A DNA stretch of 64,000 nt from Teratosphaeria epicoccoides (Eukaryota > Ascomycota > Dothideomycetes > Mycosphaerellales > Teratosphaeriaceae), in assembly GCA_021401465.1 (NCBI GenBank), contig JADDMT010000009.1, positions 310,001 through 374,000 on the forward strand. Direction: 5' to 3'. The stretch's first letter is position 1; each line of letters begins with the position of its first letter. A model generated the notes under the pieces. That model searched no databases. It was not told the DNA's origin and worked only from the letters and a program-made list of their open reading frames with translations. The position numbers and the translations under genes are program-made. Positions 57,005 through 64,000 of the stretch are shown piece by piece.

Positions 57005-58126
57005 ATGAGTTTCGCCGACTTCTCCTTCATTTGCAACAAGACGCCGCTGCCACTATGCCCGCTCGTCGGCACCGTGAGTCCCATAACAGAGACGCACTTT
57101 ACAGAGACACAATGTTATGCGAGGGCGATTGAGGTGGCCAACACCATTATCTTCGAGGCGGCAAATGGATTCGCGCATATCTTGGCGTTGATTATGTTGG
57201 TGGTCATGATCATACACGTGAGGAGCAAGTTTACGGCTGTGGGTAGGTCAAAAGCGAAGAGAGACGGGGCGTTGGTGTGAATATCGCGGAAGGGAATGCT
57301 GACAGTTGGGTGCAGGACGCAAGGAGATCACAACTTTCTTCTACTCGTATGCCCTTCTCACAGTCTGCTCATTAGTGGTGGACTGTGGTGTTGCGCCGCC
57401 AGGATCAGGACCATATCCCTACTTCGTCGCCGTCCAGCTCGGGCTCGTCTCGTCGACCTGCATATGCTTGATGATCAATGGATTTGTTGGATTTCAACTC
57501 TACGAAGATGGCACCACTCTCTCCGTTTGGCTACTGAGAGTATGCAGCACGACAATGTTCCTTATTAGCTTTGCTGTCTCCCTCTTGACATTCAAAGGGT
57601 GGGCTGGGCTTGGACCTACCAATGCGATCGGCATATTCGTTGTGGTCTACGTCTTCAGCGCCATCTTCATAGCTGTCTATGTGGTCATGCAGATTTTGCT
57701 GACCGTGGGCACGCTGCAAGAGAGATGGCCACTTTGGCATATCACGTTCGGGGTATTATCGCTGGTTATCGGACAGGTTCTGCTATACGTCTTCAGCGAG
57801 ACTATTTGCAACGGAGTTGACCACTACCTGGATGGTCTGTTCTTCACGACACTTCTGAACCTGCTCGCCGTCATGATGGTGTACAAGGTAAGCAAGGCTA
57901 CTCATCGGTCAGCTGTAGCATGCACTAATTTATTTGACAGTTTTGGGATGCCATCACCCAGGAAGACCTGGAGTTTTCCGTTGGACAGAAACAGAATAAT
58001 TGGGAAGTCAAGGAGTTACTGCCAGAGGAGGACAGAAGAAGTAATTTGTACATGGACACCGACTACGCCTCCAGCACGTATTTCCACACGCCGCAGCACG
58101 GCCGTAGCTCTTTATATGGGTATTGA
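57005..58126 (+). CDS. chs7: Chitin synthase export chaperone Chs7
   Basis: Model: exons 57005-57242, 57316-57887 and 57941-58126; introns of 73 and 53 nt; 331 residues. The N-terminus (MSFADFSFICNKTPLPLCPLV) is the family signature, with paired cysteines in the lumen. Seven membrane spans follow, including the conserved MINGFVGFQLYEDGT and FSETICNGVDHYLDG motifs. The short acidic/polar tail (ITQEDLEFSVGQKQNNWEVK) is also conserved. Chs7 resides in the ER and is required for export of class III/IV chitin synthases such as Chs3, and so for cell-wall chitin. The ATG at 57005 is chosen over a GTG further upstream. Confidence 0.96.
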
Positions 58127-58548
58127 TGCGCCATGAACTGGAATGGCAGAAGCGTTTGCCAGACTGCATGAGATCTGCTGAACTGCGTTTAGCAATAGTA
58201 CTTGGGTTGGTGTCAGGCGACGACGGTATTCAGGCCGACAGCTGTGCTATAGCATAATGTAATTAAAGCCTCATGTAGTAGTGAACCTTCAAGTTGTGTT
58301 CCTGCATATCACTACTTTGGTGGATCGTCCTTGCTTCATTTATTGCCGGCACGCCGTTTGACCGCGCCGAACGCAAGCCTATTTCTTGAAAGTTGCTACC
58401 CATGTCCACGCCATTTTATTGAACACGCCGAACCCCAGAACGATGTGACGAACGAGAAACTGTTGATGCAACGGGACTTCAATACTGCATGTCAGTGCAA
58501 GATGAACATAGTGACTCGCGCCAAGATTTGAGGACGAGAGCTGCAACG
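58127..58548. other. Intergenic
   Basis: 3' flank of chs7 and promoter of the next gene. An in-frame ATG at 58489 could extend the next protein by 20 hydrophilic residues. Nothing else is seen. Confidence 0.35.
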
Positions 58549-59385
58549 ATGAATTCGCTAGCCTGGCAGGTCCCCGTCTCCATCCTGGCAATATGGCTCT
58601 TTACAGCCTACGTGAGCCGCACCTTCCCAGCACTCGCAGGAAAACGCATATGTCTCCTCATCGCGCATCCAGACGACGAAGCCATGTTCTTCGCCCCCAC
58701 GCTCCAATGGCTCGCGCGACCTGGCTTGCAAAACCAGATCCTCATCTTATGTCTGAGCAGTGGCGACGCAGACGGCCTGGGACATATTAGGAAACAAGAA
58801 TTGAGGAAAAGCGCGTTGATGCTGGGGATCGCTTCGTCGGAGCACGTGGTTGTGATTGAGGATGAGAAGCTCCCGGACTCCATGACTGCGACTTGGGATC
58901 CGAAACTCATTGCGAGTATCTTGACGAGGTATTTTGCGCCGGCGCTGGCTAGCACGCCATCGACGTCGCCGCCGCCGGTGAATCTGGATGTGTTGGTCAC
59001 GTTTGATGAAGGCGGGGTCAGTGGGCATCCAAATCATATCTCACTGTATCAAGGCGCGGCGCAGTTCCTTCGACAGCTTATGCAGAGGCATACTGGATGG
59101 GAGTGTCCTATCAAGCTGTACACTCTTACATCTCACAATGTTGTGCGGAAGTACAGCAGTGTTCTGGACTCAGTCTTGACGATTGCGAGCGCCATTTGGA
59201 AGGCGAAGGACAAAGGGCAGTTCCCGACTCCGCTGCTGGTTGTGAGTGGGCCACAGGGCGTGAGGAAGGCGCAGAAGGCTATGACGACGGCTCATCAAAG
59301 CCAGATGAGGTGGTTCAGGTGGGGATGGATTGGGATTAGCCGATATATGGTTGTGAATGATTTGCAAAAGGAGAAGAAGATCTAG
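58549..59385 (+). CDS. gpi12: GlcNAc-PI de-N-acetylase (Gpi12/PIG-L)
   Basis: A 278-residue ER enzyme that removes acetyl from GlcNAc-phosphatidylinositol, the second step of GPI-anchor synthesis. An N-terminal membrane anchor (about 5-24) is followed by the LmbE-like domain: AHPDDEAMFF at 39-48 with zinc/catalytic residues in HPDDE (His40, Asp42, Asp43), GDADGLG near 72-78, and the distal zinc-ligand motif GHPNH (His160/His163). The ATG at 58549 is preferred because the anchor then begins at once; the upstream ATG at 58489 is possible. No intron is needed. Confidence 0.94.
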   Translation: MNSLAWQVPVSILAIWLFTAYVSRTFPALAGKRICLLIAHPDDEAMFFAPTLQWLARPGLQNQILILCLSSGDADGLGHIRKQELRKSALMLGIASSEHVVVIEDEKLPDSMTATWDPKLIASILTRYFAPALASTPSTSPPPVNLDVLVTFDEGGVSGHPNHISLYQGAAQFLRQLMQRHTGWECPIKLYTLTSHNVVRKYSSVLDSVLTIASAIWKAKDKGQFPTPLLVVSGPQGVRKAQKAMTTAHQSQMRWFRWGWIGISRYMVVNDLQKEKKI

Positions 59386-59697
59386 GCGATGTTCAAGCAC
59401 GACTTGGGCCAGCAGCTCGCCTGGTGCTTTGCGGAGCGTTACAGTAAATTTTGGCCATTGGATCCATCAACGGCGTTTCGCTTCTAGGTGCTCAAAAGGC
59501 TTGGGTAGCGACCTGAATTGTACCAGAGCAGCTGATCGTCATCGGATGGCAGTCAACTGCATCGATCAACCTTTCACTGTACCCATCAGCCGTCAGATGT
59601 ACCAGCTGGCAGTCAACTATATCAGTAGCAGCCAACCGTACCGACTAGTTGTGAGCTTCCTCAAATAGCAGTCAATATGTATTATTGCCTGGCATAC
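59386..59697. other. Convergent 3' intergenic
   Basis: 3' flanks of gpi12 and the OHCU decarboxylase gene. Imperfect repeats of GGCAGTCAACT and GTACCAGC occur around 59550-59660. No gene is seen. Confidence 0.4.
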
Positions 59698-60294
59698 TTA
59701 TGCAGATGAAAACTTTCGGGCACGATCTGCAGCTATCTCGCACATCGCCTACCCAACCACTCGTAAGCATCGTTAACATGAAACCACAATAAGTCAACTC
59801 ACCCTAATTGCCGCAGCACCTTCGCCCTTCAGATCACCATTCGCAATGCGGGCACGCATATCGTCCATAATCACCGATCGGCTCCGTTGATTCACAAACA
59901 CAACATATCGCAGACCAGGATACTTAGCCTCATACTCCTCGTTCAACTTCTTCAATTGCTCAGCCTCCTCGGCACTGCCTTTCAGCTGCGCCTGCTCGGC
60001 CTGGCTCTGCGCGCTCTCAATTTTCTTCGCGCCAAGTCTTGGGTGCGATCCGAGGATGTCTTTGAGCCACTGCGTGTCTGAAGTGGAAGCGGACTCGGAA
60101 AGCTCTGTGAGCTGGAAGGCTATGGCCGCGATCAGATCGTCGTAGGAGGAGAAGATTTTCTCACGCAGCAACGGGACTGAGAGGGTGTGGAGCTGGATAC
60201 TGGGCTCGAAAAGCAAGTCGAGGATCTCTGCGCGTTGCTCTGCTGTTAAAGCTGGGATGCTTTCGATCGCTGGTAGTCTGGGTGGAGGCGTCAT
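59698..60294 (-). CDS. OHCU decarboxylase (UraD-type, uric acid degradation)
   Basis: Model: exons 59803-60294 and 59698-59748 with a 54-nt intron; 180 residues. The family converts 2-oxo-4-hydroxy-4-carboxy-5-ureidoimidazoline to S-allantoin, the third step of urate oxidation. Seen: the catalytic/substrate-binding HPRLG motif (84-88), the YPGLRYVVFVNQRSR strand-turn, and a terminal helix IRAMCEIAADRAR supplied by exon 2, which matches the family ending. Unspliced, the chain would end three residues after the donor. The ATG at 60294 (MTPPPRLPAIE) is used; the frame runs 22 codons further upstream without need. No peroxisomal SKL-type tail. Confidence 0.85.
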
Positions 60295-61268
60295 GGCTTG
60301 TTGAATCAGAGATCGGGATGATAGGCAACCTGATACAAGGCTTGGCGATATCAGCTGCACGTGAACTCAGTATGACTGGTCGGAGCCCGTGCAAATCTGA
60401 GGGGCATGCGGCTCGATGGACAACCCCAAACTCTATTTTCAGGGATTTACACAGTAGGGATGCAGTCACCCGGAGTATCCAAGCTGTACGGAATATGTCA
60501 CCGGTGTTACCAGTAAGCTGCACATCCACGGGGGATGTTGGCAAGCTCGTGCGCAAGCCCTGCATGGCCGTCATAGAAACAAGCCGGTCGGCCTCGATGA
60601 CCTCCGTGAATGAACTGAGAAATGGGGACATGATCATGACAGTATGACGGCTTCATCATACTTGCGAGGAATAAATAGCATACAAGTGGGGTCCGAGAGG
60701 ACGGCAATGCCGGTAGGGAGTTGCCGGGGCTCATCCGGCACGCATCCCCAGTGCGCCTTACGATGTGGTTTGAAAGTATATGTATGTAGTATTTCTATGT
60801 GGTCAATCGATGCATCGGGAAAACGGCGAGCGCAGTCGCGCGAAGAAAGTGGAACGGATGTCGTGTTTCATCAAATGCTTGGAAAGCTGAGTTAAAGGCT
60901 TCATCAATGTGCCATAGAGTTCAGGCCGGCGCTTCCCCACTCATCTCGCATTGACCCAGCGGTTTCGCGCACATCTCCTCGAAATAATAATGTCTCGCGG
61001 TCAGCTGGGGCTCTTGTTGACATGAGACGTCTCTACGCACTCCGCGGCGAGACAAGACCCGACGGACGACAGAACAAGTGAAACACGTTTCCAGCGGACT
61101 CGACCCAGCAAAGCGCAGCACATGCGCTGCCGCTTGCTTGTGACAACGGCAATCATCGACCCCTGACGTGCAACACTCCGACACCCCGACGGAACGCAGT
61201 GGTGGCAATGGGTGTTGCTGAGCGGTTGTGACATCGGTGGGAAGGGAAGAAGAAAGAGCCGTTCAACC
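60295..61268. other. Divergent promoter region with one unexplained ORF
   Basis: Upstream of two divergent genes. A 158-codon ATG-led minus-strand frame (60161-60637) overlaps the start of the OHCU decarboxylase gene in another frame; it has no domain. The last 200 nt include purine-rich GAAGGGAAGAAGAAAG just before the next start. Confidence 0.35.
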
Positions 61269-64000
61269 ATGTCGCTCAATGGCTTGGAGTCGCCTGGCAT
61301 TCAAGAGGCGTATGCGAGGTCGGTGGTGGAGGCGGGAGGATGGTATTAGTGCCAATAACGGAAGGACATCGCGAGGGTCGAATGCTGAAGGATTGCAGGT
61401 TCCTTTTGAAGTACACATCTCGCGACTCTGTCGAACTGCTGGCACGAGGCACCAGCGGCGTCCACGAGGCGCGCTATGCGATCGCCAAGTACTCCGATCC
61501 ATCGCCACTCTATGGCCTCATCATGTACCGCCGGAGGCGCGTCCTCATCAAGTACATTCCCGAAGGCACATCCCGACTACTGCAGGGTAAACGTCGTCCA
61601 TGTGGCATTCGTGTGAGTTGTGGCACTGACGGTCAATAGCGCGAACCGCCGTGCACTTCCAAGACATACTTGAGCGATATTCACCTTACGAGACCCTGCT
61701 CGAGATCAAGACGGCGGAGGGCCTGAATGACACCTCACTGGCGGCATCATTTCCTCTGCACACCGCCTCTCCATCTGCCTCGTCGAGCAGATTACACGAA
61801 ATCAGCGAAGATGGCGAAGATTCTGGACCCACGGCACGAAAGTCGACTCTGGCGAGTGCGTCTTCCGGCTCAATATTCGGCACCAAGCGGTACAAAATGG
61901 AGAAGCGCGTGGACCAGCTCATGTCCCAAGATCGTCTCACGCCGCCGCGGAGACCAACACCTTCTGTGTCGCTCAGCAGTGACGGCGTGTCGTCGACTTT
62001 GTCTTCGCCAGTCTCGTCTCCTCGAAAGACAACCATGTCACAGTTTCTCGTGCGAGACGACTCGGGCCAAAGGTCAATTACCTCGATCGGCACGGAACAG
62101 TCGTTCGCATCAATGACCGACTATACGGATCTTGAAGCTGCGAGTTCTACGTCGGGGGCCGCAACACCGACCCAGAGCGCGCCTGGCGCGGAGCAGTTAC
62201 CTCCTGAGTTGCCTCGAGATGCTCCGAGTCTAGATCGTGTCAATGAGAGACCTGCAACTTCACAGCCATCGGACTACGAACCATCAGACCGGTCAGTACA
62301 GCATCCAAGATTGCCCGAGCATACGAGTAAGTCTGAGATTGTAAGAAAGTATGCGAGCGATGACATCGACTGGAGCAAGTTCGAGCCCAAGCCGAAGGTC
62401 AGACTCGCACCTAGACCTGTCGCAGGTGCCGAGAGAACCAAGCGGCCAATGGTGGCGAGCATCTCGACAGTTCCTCCCACTTACCGGCCTGCTCAGCAGA
62501 AGAAGCCGGAGTCAAGTCGACCTAAGTCGCAAGTACTGCCAGTAGGCGTGCTTGCGGGTCTTCCGCCCTCTTTTCCAGCACCCCCGCCAGTACCTACTCT
62601 ACCCGAATACAACCCACGGCCAGTTTCAAGAGGCAGTGTCAAATCTCTACCATCACACAGATCGACTACGATGACTCCAGACAAGATCAGGTTAATGAAG
62701 GCTGTGGAGCTGAGGAAGAAACAAATGCGGAAATCAAATCCGGCGGCATCAACTTACAAGCCGCCACAAGACGAGGAAATACCAGGAGTGCCGGTAGTGC
62801 CAAAGGCGCCAGAGGCGTACGCACCAAAGACGCAAAAGCGGCAGGATATTGATAATGAAGTCGAAAAGGTTAAAAGAATAGATGATGAGCTGCAGGCCAA
62901 CAAGGCAGATTCAGGCATTGAGATGGACTACAACGCTTTTGAGAAGAAAGGGGAAGATCTACCCGATGTTCCGCCGAGCGAGGATTCGTCCCAGCAAACC
63001 GCGGACCCCGAGACTCGGGCGCGATCGGAGGATCGCGCAATCGGAGAAGACACGTGCGCCGCGCCTGGAGTGTCTCTGCATTCGCAAGACGTAAGCCAGC
63101 AACGAATTCAAACTGTCTCACCACAGCCCAAGTCTAAACCTGCGGTGGCGCTTGACGACTCAGCCAAGGTACCAACTATTCAAATAGCGGACGGGTCACG
63201 ACCCATCACTTCCAATCGGGAGCACGCTCAGATACAGCAACAGCAAGAAGATATTATTGACGACAAAGACGCAGACGGCGAAGAGCTCAGTGCATTATCG
63301 ACAGTCGCAACTTCGAGGAATCCCAAACGCAAAGACAGCGATCTGGCGAAGCGCCGCCGGGGCATTGTGGAGCCACTTCAAATCGACACTGATGCAGAGC
63401 TCACGTCTGATGATGATCTATTCGAAGAGCTGCAAGCTGCAACTGTACAGGAGGCCAAGCACATCACAGTCTCGAAGTCGCCGGTCACCGCGTCATTCAG
63501 GAGACGACCGAGTGCACAATCTATGGTCTCTTTCAAGTCGGGAATGTCTGCTCGAGCCATTAACATCGCTCGGAAATCGTCATCAGGTGCCCTCCTGGAC
63601 CTGCAACCAGACGGCTTGTCGGAACGCCAGTCTCCCACACCTCCGTTACCCTCGCCTCCGTTAGCCAACCGATCTTCCTTGATAACATCGCCCAGCGATT
63701 CTGGCGATGCCACCACTCTCAAACGAAATGTGTCGACTGGCATCTCAAAGCGGATACAAGCGCTGCATGAGATGACAAGCAGGGAGACCAGCCCAGTGAA
63801 CACGCCACGAGCTGTTTCACCAGAGATGGCCCGTGAGACTCTGTCATGGAAGGATCGCAAAAGCGCAGTCAGAAGTCCATTGAGGTCACGAGGTAGCTCA
63901 CTTCATCGACAGAGCTTCAGGATGAATGCTTCAGCAGCGCATGATGCGCCTTCCACAACTACTGTCTACAAGGTGCAGCACGACACAGAGTCGAAGCGCG
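61269..64000 (+). CDS. Actin-binding ADF-homology protein, 3' end outside window
   Basis: Exons 61269-61342, 61399-61586 and 61640 to beyond the right edge; introns of 56 and 53 nt. At least 874 residues lie in the window with the frame open to base 64000. Residues about 1-130 resemble an ADF/cofilin-homology domain: MSLNGLESPGIQEAY, EAGGWFLLKYTSRDSVEL, SPLYGLIMYRRRRVLIKYIP, EGTSRLLQARTAVHFQDIL. The rest is long, Ser/Pro-rich and disordered, with short conserved islands (DDIDWSKFEPKPKVRLAPRP; TPDKIRLMKAVELRKKQMR) and many SP/TP sites. It probably links actin to other partners, as Abp1/drebrin-like and Aim21-like proteins do. The C-terminus cannot be judged. Confidence 0.85.

Noticed and set aside
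60161..60637. 158-codon ATG-led minus-strand ORF overlapping the OHCU decarboxylase start
   Set aside because: Its 3' half is a shadow frame of a confidently identified gene and the 5' half has no recognisable feature.

Overview
The window is nuclear DNA of a filamentous ascomycete (Pezizomycotina; a Dothideomycete is my guess from gene style, not something I could test). Genes are monocistronic on both strands. Introns are short (about 49-129 nt) with GT-AG ends and CTAAC/CTGAC-like branch sites. The recognisable proteins are typical of filamentous fungi: Snf1, Cdc25-type RasGEF, Chs7, Lcb2, and a C2H2 factor with a fungal_trans region. There is no operon structure, no rRNA, no CRISPR array and no tRNA I would defend. 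Gene models were built by hand from reading frames and splice signals; every spliced model offered as an intact gene closes in frame.

Layout. 0.5-3.5 kb: two small secreted cysteine proteins flank a tail-anchored Ubc6-type E2. 5.8-7.9 kb: the serine palmitoyltransferase subunit Lcb2. 9-13.6 kb: decayed coding sequence (a CorA-like Mg2+ transporter remnant and a less clear one) around a two-exon small secreted protein. 14.5-18.2 kb: an SH3-WW-RasGEF protein. 18.2-23 kb: gene-poor, with one coding-like stretch. 23-28 kb: the C2H2/fungal_trans regulator and a disordered RS-like protein. 28-31 kb: gene-poor, with a TGCATTG minisatellite. 31-35.6 kb: an expansin-like protein, a kinase-fold protein, an orphan and a conserved, apparently mitochondrial protein. 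36.5-42.7 kb: Snf1 kinase and a GABA/amino-acid permease. 43.4-48.7 kb: a frameshifted GH11 xylanase converging on a broken NLR-like (STAND) NTPase gene. 49-64 kb is dense: PDI with C-terminal KDEL, PQ-loop transporter, small secreted protein, DUF676 lipase-like protein, membrane protein, Chs7, Gpi12, OHCU decarboxylase, and the 5' part of an ADF-like protein running off the right edge.

Themes. Housekeeping genes for membrane and secretory biology (Lcb2, Ubc6, PDI, Chs7, Gpi12) and nutrient signalling (RasGEF, Snf1, permease) are interleaved with fast-evolving accessory genes: secreted cysteine proteins, wall-active enzymes and a self/non-self-type receptor. Several accessory genes are visibly decaying. 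The most notable observations are the NLR-like gene with three separate lesions, the GH11 gene with a compensating frameshift pair that also lacks the nucleophile Glu, and the expansin-like gene whose only usable splice acceptor removes its conserved Asp-Cys-Pro motif. I saw no wholly new multi-gene system.
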